In this document: positions 1 through 10,991 of the stretch, one piece after another | Layout: every line of letters starts with the position of its first letter | Numbering within the stretch: position 1 is the first letter of the stretch | Source: Zanthoxylum bungeanum | Lineage: Eukaryota > Streptophyta > Magnoliopsida > Sapindales > Rutaceae | Assembly (NCBI GenBank): GCA_019454045.1 | Contig: SKCR01017745.1 | Span: 62,001-126,000, forward strand | Reading direction: 5' to 3' | DNA length: 64,000 bases | Position numbers and translations under genes: made by a program | Notes under the pieces: model-generated | Seen by the model: only the letters and a program-made list of their open reading frames with translations | The model's database searches: none | What the model was told of the DNA's origin: nothing

Positions 1-825
1 TCCCTCCAACAAGCTGGGAAGAGTCAAAGAAGTTAGAATCATTTCATAAAATCAAGAGCAGGAATACTAAGGGTTAGATTCCTAACCTCCCGCTCTAAAG
101 ATATCCGGGACGAAAACCTCCTCTTCGTATGATCTCAGGACCCGTCCCCAATCTCTTGTGGCCCAGAACCATGAATCTTTGAAGTTTTTGTTGGAGTCAG
201 GGAGTTTGCCGACGATGTTTGACGAGTCAGCATAGGCAGAAAGGTAGTACCAACCATGGTGCGTTCTTGGGTTGGCCTTCAGTCGATACAACCTCTTCGC
301 TTCTTCGAGGCAGGGTTCGCCGATCCCCGCCCGACTCCAGATCACATATAGCCCGGCCAAAATTCTCCAGCTATTCAGGCTTAATTGGCAAGAGGCAATC
401 TCCATCTCGGCCAGTATCCAGGCGAAATAACGTTGAATTGGCAGCCGGAGTCCACACTCAAAGAAAGCCGGGAGAAGAGCCACCGAACCCTCATCGGGTT
501 GACTAGCACGATCCATTGGCCCAATGACTTCAAGAGCGATATCTATCGGAATTTCATATCGCTACCGGAGCAGTGCTAGGTCATCTTCAGTTATCCTGGA
601 AGGACGGTCCATGTCCAAAGCCGAGCAGTCTAAATTACCGGGCTCTGGGTCCTTCCGAGGAATCCTCTGATGGTAAGTATCTTGTTCAATTTCGGAAGGG
701 GTGAGGGTAGTATCGAGGTCCTCTACGCTTGGCGCCCCCGAGCTCAAAGAGAGCTCTTCAGCCGGGGGAGTCGAAGGTTTAACAGGGTTTGCAGAGGAAG
801 ACCTGGTGTCAGATATCCCTGACAT
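1..825 (-). pseudogene. Gag-like 'putative gypsy-type transposase' gene, broken and cut by the window edge
   Basis: Reading leftward from an ATG at 825, the frame gives a Ser/Pro/Glu-rich N-terminus, then a block with ECGLRLPIQRYFAWIL, LNSWRILAGLYVIW and TRDWGRVLRSYEEEVFVP. This spacing resembles the plant domain named 'Transposase (putative) gypsy type' (PF04195), found in gag-like parts of plant retroelements; that assignment is from memory. One in-frame TAG at 562-564 breaks the frame; both sides share the same frame, so it looks like a single nonsense change. The frame closes at 82. A GT-AG pair on the minus strand (donor 95-96, acceptor 14-15) would allow an 83 bp intron and continuation past base 1, but this is only a possibility. 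Function in the element is unknown. Confidence 0.6.
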
Positions 826-1560
826 CCGAGAAATAAAAGAAAAATGGGGGAGGTCAGTCTATAGCTAATCTATGAAGCTAAAGCTTGTGGGTTCTAAATG
901 CCCTAAACAACAGAGTTCAAGCCATAAATCTCTCCCTAGCAACACAAAACCAAAAACACACCGAAAAAAGGAGCATGATTCGCAACTCATAAAAAAGCGA
1001 AGCAGGAAGGTCGTTCAGAAGACTTACTTGTTTCTTTTAGGAAGGTTGCAGATTGCTCGGTGCGGTCTGGTCGTCCTTTGAGTTCACTGAACACAGATTG
1101 GAAAGAGGAGTTCTCGTGGTTGGGGAAATTCGAAGAGTTCGTGAAAGAGGGCAACAATGTTTACTCTGTTTTGTTATAGCCTGTTCGGTGCACTTGTGGC
1201 CGTTGGATTGAATGAAAGCGTCAGATATACACCACATGTCGTTTTTAAATGATCTTTCATAATTGGTTGGACGGCTGAGATTGGACGTCTTTTGAATTGG
1301 CAATAGTGGTCGGATTGTTTTGCTTTTTGGCGGGAGAACGACAGATGGTTGACAAGTGGCAGGCTCCCGTTAAACCCTAGAAGTGATCCGATGGGCATTT
1401 AAGAGGATGTGACGGTTGCGCGTCTCGAGAGACAATTTACAGAAGGGCAATAAAGGAGTTTCGCGTCGGTAGAAAGAAAGACAGGCCGAACACTTGAGAA
1501 GTGTAGGCCGACGAATTTTCTCCTTCGAAAATCGGCCACCAGTTCATCAGCCGTACCACT
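826..1560. other. Non-coding upstream region of the gag-like pseudogene
   Basis: No convincing coding sequence on either strand. Its position between a minus-strand TATA box (1561-1570) and the minus-strand ATG at 825 makes it the likely 5' leader of the gag-like pseudogene. Confidence 0.4.
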
Positions 1561-1570
1561 CTTTTATATA
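1561..1570 (-). promoter_or_regulatory. TATA box candidate, minus strand
   Basis: The minus strand reads TATATAAAAG, a strong plant TATA match, about 735 bp upstream of the pseudogene ATG at 825. A start site would be expected near 1530. Inferred only. Confidence 0.4.
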
Positions 1571-1739
1571 GTTCCCGGCACCAACTCGTACACTTGTTGG
1601 AACCGAGAACTATGGGACATATGTTGGTGGTATTTTCAGGTCCTATGATATTTAAGCAATACGGTAGGGGTAAAAATGGTAAACTCCCTTGTTGATCGAG
1701 ATCATTAAATGCCGACCCGACCACTTAAGATCGGATGAC

Positions 1740-2290
1740 CGAGCATTACCAGATCGACAGCAGCATTCTCAGTTCAAAAGACCATTGTGACCGACCTCAT
1801 GAAGACCGAGAACATGGCGAGATATGTTCCAGAAGATAAGACATCCTATTTTTACGGATATGAAGATAAGTTATCCTACTTTCATTGGGAAAGGTTAATG
1901 AGTCGGTGTCCTAATAGGATATGGGAAGTGAATAAGTCAGTGTCCTAATAGGATATGGGAAGTGAATGAGTCAGTGTCCTAATAGGATATGTGAAGTGAA
2001 TGTAGTTTCGACTAGGAATTCTTATGGGAAAGAGAATCTGATTTCTTCAGTATTATAAATGGAAGGGGAAAGTGTAAATAAGGGGAAGATATCAATATCA
2101 TTATCATCAGACTTGTAAACACAAGAGATATCAGAGAAGCATATCTCAAAAAAAAAAACATTGTCCGTTCTGTGCCCGTGGATGTAGGCTGGATCTGATC
2201 CGCCGAACAACGTTAAATCTCTTTGTCGATTGGTGTATTTATATATCTTTTGCAAAATTTGCTTTTGGTTTCCCATAAACTAAACAAATT
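1740..2290 (+). repeat. LTR-like segment (probable Copia-type solo LTR or fragment), plus strand
   Basis: Three 34 bp direct repeats (GTGTCCTAATAGGATATGGG plus a spacer) lie at 1906-2007, a TATA-like TATTATAAAT at 2051-2060, then a poly-A-rich stretch and CCGTGGATGTAGGC...CCGAACAACGTTAAATC (2177-2220). That last motif is commonly seen near the 3' end of plant LTRs. No clear ends or target duplication were found, so the limits are approximate. Confidence 0.4.
1906..2007 (+). repeat. 34 bp tandem repeat, 3 copies
   Basis: Copies start at 1906, 1940 and 1974. Each begins GTGTCCTAATAGGATATG and is nearly identical. It lies upstream of a TATA-like motif in the LTR-like segment. Confidence 0.8.
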
Positions 2291-3273
2291 CACAGTTGGA
2301 GGATGATTATTTCGGGAGTAAAAAACTCTTATTGCCCCTGAGACCGAAGTCAGCCGTCAACACTTATAAAAAACGTACTCACTAGATTTGAACCCAAAAT
2401 CTCAATATAAGATCATAAATTCTAGACCATCAAATAATATCATTGAGGACACAGATACCTATTTCCTAAAAAAAAAAAGTCAACAGTAGAATCGCAACTT
2501 TGTGCACCTAATTACCAGTAAAAGATTTTGATTCACTAACGCCCAACCTCTATGGCGTGACCAAATATAGAAAACTCTCCCGTCTAAAATATCAACAAAA
2601 AAGCTGCACATGTGAGAATAATTTTATATATGAGAAAATGACAAATATACCCCCAATAATTGCTCATAAAATATTCATTCATTTAAAAAATGGTCATAAA
2701 AATCCTTTTATAATTTTTTTCTTAAAATATTTTCACAAAGTATTTACTCTATAAATGAAATAAATTTATAAATAATAATTCCAAAAATTAATTTACAAAT
2801 ATAATATGAAAATATTAAAGTATCATAATTTTTATAAATAATTAAATGATGAAATTATGATAAGGGGTTTTTTATGACCATGTTTATAAATAATTGTTCG
2901 AATAAAATTGAATTTTTGTGCTTTTACTAAAATGCCCAAATGATAATAGTATTGCTGATAAGGCAAGCTCTGTGATAGTGTGATGGATGAGGTTTTTGTA
3001 AATTTTCTATATAACCTTTTTTTTTTTTTTTGGGTTGTTGGGATCCATTGAATTCTAGACAAGCTTACATTCCTAGATCCACTTTAAGATGAACCTCCTC
3101 TAACAATCCACGCCTCTTATGTTTTGAAACCCATATATTAAAAGGGATCTCCAACTCTATTTCTCATTATCAGATTAAGTTTGAAATCAACAAGACTATG
3201 CACTTGTTCCCTATATAGATTTTAGATTATGTTACTATTTAAAATTATGTGGAACTGCCAAAAAATAAGAGTA
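2291..3273. other. AT-rich intergenic stretch, nothing recognised
   Basis: Only short chance reading frames, poly-A/T tracts and AT-rich filler are visible. A weak tRNA B-box-like motif near 2385-2400 was not enough to call a SINE. Confidence 0.6.
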
Positions 3274-3356
3274 ATGATACACTCACACACACTTTTACTT
3301 AAAGTTTTACCAACTCTCTCACTGTAGCTACAGTGATTTATTGTAGATCACTGTAG
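3274..3356 (+). mobile_element. Left arm of a split foldback MITE
   Basis: The arm begins ATGATACACTCACACACAC and runs through CTCTCTCACTGTAG. Its reverse complement reappears at 7776-7829, 4.4 kb away, so the two arms of one foldback element were separated by a later insertion. No clear target duplication was identified, so the superfamily is open. Confidence 0.65.
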
Positions 3357-3361
3357 ACCGG

Positions 3362-5470
3362 TGCGTAATCACACGCGTATAACGCAAGCGCATGTATCGT
3401 TCAAGTAGTATAAAAAGTATCGATCCCACGAGCACTTAAAACCTTTGCTATTAATTTTTTATGAGGTCAAATGTTTACAAGTATCTAATAGATTGATTGT
3501 TTGATTGGGTGGTGACTTTAAAACTTAAAACAAGTAAATAAAATTTCTTGAAAGTAGATTGAAGAAAATTCAAATTTATAAAACTATCCAGGGTTGTGAA
3601 TCCTTCCAATATCTATTAAAGATGAAGTGATTATCTTACAGTTGGATAATATATTAATTTATTAACCTGGAACACTAAATTATGTAAAAGCCTCTTCCGA
3701 TGGTCGATTACAAATACCCAGTATAACTCAATTGAACCATATGTCTATGTCAACCAAATTACCTGGATTCATTAAGTTTAAGTTCCAATTATGGCTACCC
3801 CCGCCCGACAGGTATATTCCTATCCTGTAAGGAAATCTATTAAAGGGTTATCTATCCTCAAAGAAGATCGTGGGCTATTGAGTCTAAGGTCTTTAACCTA
3901 AAATCCATTTTCCAAGTTCATTTTAAGTTTACCTAATCAATTTTATTAATGGTCAGTTAATAAAAAGTATTAAAATTAAGACTCAATAAATAAACCTTTA
4001 TATTACCCAAGTTATAATCTAACCCCTTATAAACCGGTGATATTGGATTTCATCACAACCCCAGATAACTGGCTTAGTTACGACACATATTTACGGGTAG
4101 TAAAAATTTAAATAAAATAAAAGACATAAAGTAAAATACTGAAATTAAATACTGAAAAGTAAATTGCTGAAAAATAAAAAAAGTAAAAAGTAAAAAGTAA
4201 AAAGTAAAAAGTAAATTACTGAAAGTAAATTGTTGAAGAGTAAATTGCTGAAAAGTAAATTACTGAAATTAAATAAAGTAAAAGTACAATAAAAGAAAAT
4301 GCTGGGGTTAGAGGATCAACTTGTATTACTACTATTTTAGATATCTCCATTAATATATATATTAACTTTACGTGATAATTACCAACCAGCCATAAAGGCG
4401 GTATCCTGATTAAGTCAAATTAATAATTAATTACCAACCGACCAACCAGGCGGTATCCATACTTAGTCATGTTAAAACCAATTTATAATTAATTACCAAC
4501 CGGCCAATATAGCGGTATCCTCATTAAGTCAAGTTTTAAATAGTTTATATATTATAATTAAGGGAGATTAATCAAAATAGCAATAATAAAAGTTTTACCT
4601 TTCACCCCAGTAAATGGGAATTACCTCTTCATTGCTTGAAAAATAAAAACTGCAAAAGTAAAGAAATGAAAGGATTGTGCGTAAAAGTAAATTGCGGAAA
4701 GTAAAAACTGAAAAATAAAGAAAAGAATGTGCGAAAACGGAAATTAATTACTGAAAGCTGTAAATAAATAAACGAGATACAATCTTCTTATTTATTCTTT
4801 AGGAATTTCAAAGAAGAAAGTATGAATTTTACAAATGAAATGGCTTTGTATTTATATGCAAAATTTTGCCTCCATCAAATCATCCATCAAATTCTCCACC
4901 AAATCCATTATTAATTTCTCCACTAATTACTCCACCAAATCCATTATTAATTGCTTATCATGTTTGGTAATGATTTGATAATTTTAATATTTATTTATTA
5001 ATTTATTTTTTTGCTTTGAAAATGATTGAAAATGACTTTAATAATTACACACAACACACTTCTGGATGGTTCATCAATTTCGGTCATGAAATCTTCAGAA
5101 TTCGAAATTATGTTGTCTTTCAAAGTTGTAGATCTTTGAGTCTTCTTTAATCTGGCACTTGAATCAGCTCAATCCGATATCGGAGTAAAACGTTATGCCC
5201 AAAATACGATAGATGTGTAAAATTGGAATTTCCAAAACTGCACTTTGTCAAAAAAGCCCTTTCAAGTTTTCAATCTCCAAAATTAAAATATCAAGTCCAA
5301 TAATTGCCCTTATTTGACCCATATTTCGTCCTAAATGATTTCATTGAGACCCGATATTATTTTATTTGTAAAATAAACTAAAACACATCAAAACGTTCAT
5401 CAAACCCGAGAAACTAAACAAAATATTAAGTTAAAGGGGCGGTAAATATTGATATATTTTCCGCTCATCA
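3362..5470 (-). repeat. Left (3') LTR of the giant-LTR element
   Basis: Matches 5631-7775 closely over its full length. It contains an AGTAAA-rich simple repeat (about 4170-4290) and three imperfect ~60 bp units containing ATTACCAACC and GCGGTATCC (about 4375-4525). The left boundary is approximate because the end differs from the right copy. Confidence 0.7.
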
Positions 5471-5483
5471 CACCCCCAAACCT
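5471..5483 (-). promoter_or_regulatory. Polypurine tract
   Basis: The minus strand reads AGGTTTGGGGGTG directly before the LTR start TGATGAGCGG. This is the expected plus-strand primer position for an LTR retroelement and fixes the element's orientation as minus. Confidence 0.65.
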
Positions 5484-5630
5484 AACATTTTGCTAGTCCT
5501 CGAGCAAAAAAAAAAATTAAACTAAGCCACTTTCATAGGGATCACGGTTGCATTTAGCGTATGCAACAAGCTTTTAAACCCCTAGGTGTCCCTAGTGGAC
5601 GAGTTGTAGTCTCGTGAGGGTTTACAGCAA

Positions 5631-7775
5631 TGATACCCACACGCGTATAACGCAAACGCACGTATCGTTCAAGTAGTATAAAAAGTATCGATCCCACGAG
5701 GACTTAAAACATTTGCTATTAATTTTTTATGAGGTCAAATGTTTACAAGTATCTAATAGATTGATTGTTTGATTGGGTGGTGACTTTAAAACTTAAAACA
5801 AGTAAATAAAATTTCTTGAAAGTAGATTGAAGAAAATTCAAATTTATAAAACTATCCAAGGTTGTGAATCCTTCTAATATCTATTAAAGATGAAGTGGTT
5901 ATCTTACAGTTGGGTAATATATTAATTTATTAACCTGGAACACTAAATTATGTAAAAGCCTCTTCCGATGGTCGATTCCAAATACCCAGTATAACCCAAT
6001 TGAACCATATGTCTATATCAACCAAATTACCTGGATTCATTAAGTTTAAGTTCCAATTATGGCTACCCCCGCCCGACAGGTATATTCCTATCCTGTAAGG
6101 AAATCTATTAAAGGGTTATCTATCCTCAAGGAAGATCGTGGGCTATTGAGTCTAAGGTCTTTAACCTAAAATCCATTTTCCAAGTTCATTTTAAGTTTAC
6201 CTAATCAATTTTATTAATAGCCAGTTAATAAAAAGCATTGAGATTAAGACTCAATAAATAAACATTTATATTACCCAAGCTATAATATAACCCCTTATAA
6301 ACCGGTGATATTGGATTTCATCACAACCCCAGATAACTGGCTTAGTTACGACATATATTTACGGGTAGTAAAAATTTAAATAAAATAAAAGACATAAAGT
6401 AAAATACTGAAAATTAAATACTGAAAAGTAAATTGCTGAAAAGTAAAAAAAGTAAGAAGTAAAAGTAAAAAGTAAAAAGTAAAAAGTAAAAAAAAATAAA
6501 AGTAAATTACTGAAAGTAAATTGCTGAAGAGTAAATTGCTGAAAAGTAAATTACTGAAATTAAATAAAGTAAAAGTACAATAAAAGAAAATGATGGGGGT
6601 TAGAGAATCAACTTTTATTACTACTATTTTAGATATCTCATTTAATATAATATATTAACTTTACGTGATAATTACCAACCAGCCATAAAGACGGTATCAT
6701 GATTAAGTCAAATTAATAATTAATTACCAACCGACCAATTAGGCGGTATCCATACTTAGTCAGGTTAAAACCAATTTATAATTAATTACCAACCGGCTAA
6801 TATAGCGGTATCCTCATTAAGTCAAGTTTTAAATAGTTTATATATTATAATTAAGGGAGATTAATCAAAATAGCAATAATAAAAGCTTTACCTTTCACCC
6901 CAGCAAAGGGGAATTACCTCCTCATTGCTTGAAAAATAAAAACTGCAAAAGTAAAGAAAGGAAAAGATTGTGCGTAAAAGTAAATTGTGGAAAGTAAAAA
7001 CTGAAAAATAATAAAAAGAAATTGCGAAAGCGGAAATTAATTACTGAAAGCTGTAAATAAACAAACAAGATACAATCTTCTTATTTATTCTTTAGGAATT
7101 TCAAAGAAGAAAATATGAATTTTACAAATGAAATGGTTTGGTATTTATAGGCAAAATTTTGCCTCCATCAAATCATCCATCAAATTCTCCACCAAATCCA
7201 TTATTAATTTCTCCACTAATTACTCCACCAAATCCATTATTAATTGCTCCACTAATTGCTTATCATGTTTGGTGATGATTTGATAATTTTATTATTTATT
7301 TATTAATTTATTTTTTTGCTTTGAAAATGATTGAAAATAACTTTAATAATTACACACAACACACTTCTGGATGGTTCATCAATTTCGGTCATGAAATCTT
7401 CAGAATTCGAAAATATTTTGTCTTTAAAAGTTGTAGATCTTTGAGTTTTCTTTAATCTGAAACTTGAATCAGCTCAATCCGATATTGGAGTAAAAATTTA
7501 TGCCTAAAATACGACAGATGTGCAAAACTGGAATTTCCAAAACTGCACTTTGTCAAAAACGCCCTTTCAAGTTTCCAATCTCCAAAATTAAAATATCAAG
7601 TCCAATAATTGCCCTTATTTGACCCATATTTCGTCCTAAATGATTTTATTGAGACCCGATATTATTTTATCTGCAAAATAAACTAAAACACATCAAAACG
7701 TTCATCAAACCCGAGAAACTAAACAAAATATTAAGTTAAAGTGGCGATAAATATTGATATATTTTCCACTCATCA
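5631..7775 (-). repeat. Right (5') LTR of the giant-LTR element
   Basis: Full-length partner of 3362-5470 with scattered substitutions and a few short indels, for example an extra CTCCACTAATTG-type unit near 7246. The same AGTAAA-rich tract (6440-6560) and ATTACCAACC units (6670-6830) are present. Confidence 0.7.
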
Positions 7776-7829
7776 CTACAGTGAGAGAATTTGTAAAACT
7801 TTAAGTAAAAGTGTATGTGGGTGTATCAT
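7776..7829 (+). mobile_element. Right arm of the split foldback MITE
   Basis: Reads CTACAGTGAGAGAATT...GTGTATCAT, the reverse complement of the left arm at 3274-3356 with a few mismatches. Confidence 0.65.
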
Positions 7830-8845
7830 TTTTGGAAAAATAAATCTAATCTGGATTCTTTTATCCAAAGAGTAGGCTTCACGTAATCGTTGTATCAATA
7901 TTTTGTTGGTGCCAGCACTAGGACGTCCATCTAAGGTTTTTTTTTTTTTTTAATAAAAATATCTGGATCAACTTATACGCACCTCAATTAATTCTCGGGA
8001 TCCAAATATAATTCGAGTCGGGATCTCATTCTCATACACTAAAATTGATTTACAAGTTTGTTAAGATTTTAAATTGTAAAATTAAGATGGTTTATTCCCG
8101 AGACGTCACTTGTATTTTATTATGTCGAGGTAGAAATTTGGTTAATTAAAAATTTAATTTATAGGGATTATTTGAAATTAATTAACATAAAAATTTACAT
8201 GGTTTAATATTTGACATATATATGTGGCAGAAATATCTACGAGAAAAATCACACATACATATATTTCGATCCTCTATTTTATTTGGTGTTGCCACTTGAC
8301 ACTGCATAAGATGTGGATAAAATTATCCACTAAAATTGATTGATGAATCTCAAATACAAATTGACTTGATTAATTTATTATTTAATTCACGAATCTCGAA
8401 ATATGTATTAAAGTTTTCATTTCATTCATTCATTCATTCATTACTTAATTCATGAATCTCGGATCCAATTTTAATTAATTCATTCATTACTTGATTCATG
8501 AATCTCAGATATAACTTTACTTAATTCATGTATCTTATTATGATCCTATGCCTATATAAAGAGTTTGAATGTATTGAAAATACATGACATGTAATAGAAT
8601 ATCACATTATTACTTTGATAGACGACTCCATTTAGTTGAACGGTGACCTTAACTTGGCGACCTAAGTAGGTGTTGGTTAGTGTTATTTGAATATTATGGA
8701 GAGATGATGTGTGCATATAAATATTTTTGTAGATCTTAAGGTCTTAAAGTCATCATTTGTTTTTTTTTTTTGAAAAATAAAAACTGCATCAACGCGCAGA
8801 ATACAATCTAGTATAGAGTAATTGGACATTATCAATTTTCACTTA
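7830..8845. other. AT-rich intergenic stretch with short repeats
   Basis: No gene seen. It contains a CATT microsatellite (about 8422-8441), repeated 'ATTCATGAATCTCGGAT'-like units (about 8340-8530) and a TATA-like TATATAAA at 8553-8560. It may be a decayed LTR, but ends could not be defined. Confidence 0.4.
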
Positions 8846-8990
8846 GACCATCTCCAATGTGATACCAAATTGGTGTCAAAACCCTCTCTAATCTAACACC
8901 AAAGTACAAATCCCCACATTTTTTTTGGTGTAATGAATAGTGTTTTACCAAATTTGGTGTAACACTATTCATTACACCAAATTTTAATTT
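8846..8990 (+). mobile_element. MITE-like sequence with a perfect 20 bp hairpin
   Basis: Begins ACCATCTCCAATG, a motif typical of small plant DNA-transposon ends. Perfect inverted arms of 20 bp lie at 8925-8944 and 8961-8980 (TTGGTGTAATGAATAGTGTT and its complement) with a 16 nt loop. A related end (reverse complement GAGCATCTCCAACCATTG) lies near 41090-41113. The full extent is not defined. Confidence 0.4.
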
Positions 8991-9501
8991 TTTTTCAAAA
9001 TATTAATTTTACCCTTATAACAATAATTAAAACAATATTTATTTCATTTGTGTCCTTTTATCAATTTAATGTATTTATATAATTTGATTATTAATTAAAT
9101 TTATAAATTATACTAGTATAAAAAATTATACATTTATTTAAATTGTTTTCGTTAAGATCTTAAAAATGACTCCAATATTATATGTATATATAATTTATTT
9201 AATTTACTTATTAAATATAAATTTAACAACTGTAATAATTTTTGAACAAAAATTCAATAACATAAAATAATAATATTTAATAATTACTGAAATTAAACAA
9301 CATGACTAAAACAAACACAATAAAATAAATTACAACAATAATTAGAAATAAAACATTCAAAAACATTAATGACAAATAAACATTTAATATTCTAGATGAT
9401 TATCCCCACTCCCCCAAAATCTTCACTTCCCTGAAAACTATCAAAAAGTTGGCTAAAGTTTGAGGATGATCCTCTCTCTCATTGAAATTGTTGATCATGT
9501 G
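8991..9501. other. AT-rich stretch, nothing recognised
   Basis: Very AT-rich, without an open frame or repeat structure that I can support. It may be the interior of the MITE-like element to its left. Confidence 0.4.
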
Positions 9502-9725
9502 TGTAGGAGCGAAGCAAGGTTTACCGTTATGCCTATGACGTTAGCGACCATGACACTGTTAGGTTCGCAGCCCATAAAGAGTACGGATAGCCCATGGGTG
9601 ACTAACCAGAGAATAAAAAAGTCGTCACCCAGTATGAGACATCATGAATAATTTAAGGCCGCACTACACCCTCGTAATGTGCTACCTTAAACTCATTTGG
9701 GATCAGAATTGTCTCTTACTGATAC
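9502..9725 (-). repeat. Decayed fragment of a Tat-type LTR end
   Basis: Aligns by eye with the first ~230 bp of the Tat LTRs at 15121, 18990, 32591 and 36286. Shared landmarks in order are GAGTACGGA, AGAGAATAA, GTCGTCACCC, TTTAAGGCCGCACT, ACCCTCG and TCTCTTACT. It is much more diverged than those copies and has no flanking LTR body, so it is an old relic. Confidence 0.55.
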
Positions 9726-10991
9726 CAATATAATATTTAGGTTCGAATAGAGATATCTCCACATCTTACCATGCAATTCACACGAAACAAGTTTATGTTG
9801 GGATTTATGCCATAGAGCTTCATGTGTTGTAAATAGAATTATTTATTGAAATAAAACATGATTTATTCATTTGTCAAATTTGTTTGATTCAAATCACATA
9901 TTGTAAATTATCTTGATTATCCTTGATTACTCTTATACCTTCAGACTTAGTGTATAAGTAATATTCACAAGAGGATTTGAGTCTGAAGTTAGTAATCTAA
10001 AATAGTCCATAGAGAGCAAATGAAATGTGAACTTTGTTTGTGGTTTATCTATAGCTGCGGTTCATTCTATATATTGATATAACGACCTTGATCCAAAATC
10101 GTTCATGTAGTGACATGCGAATGAAGACACATTGTATGATGTGATCATATAGGACTGGACCTAGATAAATATGAATTTCTTTCTAATATCCGTTAATTGT
10201 AGAAATTCATTTTATCTACTAGATGGTCATATATGGATTGATCATAATCCTGAGTGTACTATGAATTCATGCATAGTAGGCTATGTCCTTTGATTTACTA
10301 TGGCGAGGTTGGAAGAAGCATTTCTGGCCAATAACTATGTATTTTGGGGATATGTTTTGGTATGAAGCTGAGAACAATTTACATAAACATGGAATTTACT
10401 CATTCTTACGAGAAGCAGAAGAATATCTTGCTTAAGAGCTGATTCGGTACTTGAACAAAGAGAGCTCATCTTTCTATTGAGAATAGAAAGAATTATATTC
10501 ATAACAGTTATGAATAAATTATTCATTAGACAATCATTGGTACTTAAGGTTAAATAATTAGAAGGGTTTAACAAACTTATGACCCAGCTTTAATTATGAG
10601 ATATTCGTGAAATGTCAATCCGTATGTAATGACTATATCGATGGACGACCGAATATGTTCGGATTATTATTATTTTCATCTACGGTAACGATAGTGCAAC
10701 TTTGAGTTTTTAGTGGAATAACGCGAAGTTACTAATTCAGAATATTTAGTTAATGAAATTAATTGATATTTCGAGATTATTAGAGCTCGGAACCATAGGT
10801 TCATTTGGTCCCCTTACTAACTCGATTAATTGTAGCAAACCTAATATAATTGGATTGTCTAATTATATACTCACATAATATTTATATATTATTAATGAGA
10901 TTAATAATATATTTTGTCACAAATGAAAACTATGTTAAATTAGTTTAACTTAATATTTTCTAAAATTTTTTGATTATGAGATAATCAAATT

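Larger units (their letters stand above)
3357..7775 (-). mobile_element. Non-autonomous LTR retroelement with giant LTRs and ~160 bp interior, inserted in a MITE
   Basis: Two direct repeats of about 2.1 kb (about 3362-5470 and 5631-7775) flank only 160 bp. On the minus strand each repeat starts TGATGAG and the right one ends GTATCA, the usual TG...CA. Just upstream of the left repeat, on the minus strand, is AGGTTTGGGGGTG (5471-5483), a typical polypurine tract like those of Athila-type Gypsy elements. No gag or pol is present and no standard tRNA primer site was found. No clean 5 bp target duplication was seen; the flanks are the two MITE arms. A tandem duplication of a non-TE sequence is a less likely alternative. 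Confidence 0.65.

Noticed and set aside
2380..2460. Possible tRNA-derived SINE (B-box-like GGTTCAAATCT on the minus strand)
   Set aside because: No convincing A box, poly-A tail or target duplication. The motif is too short to support a call.
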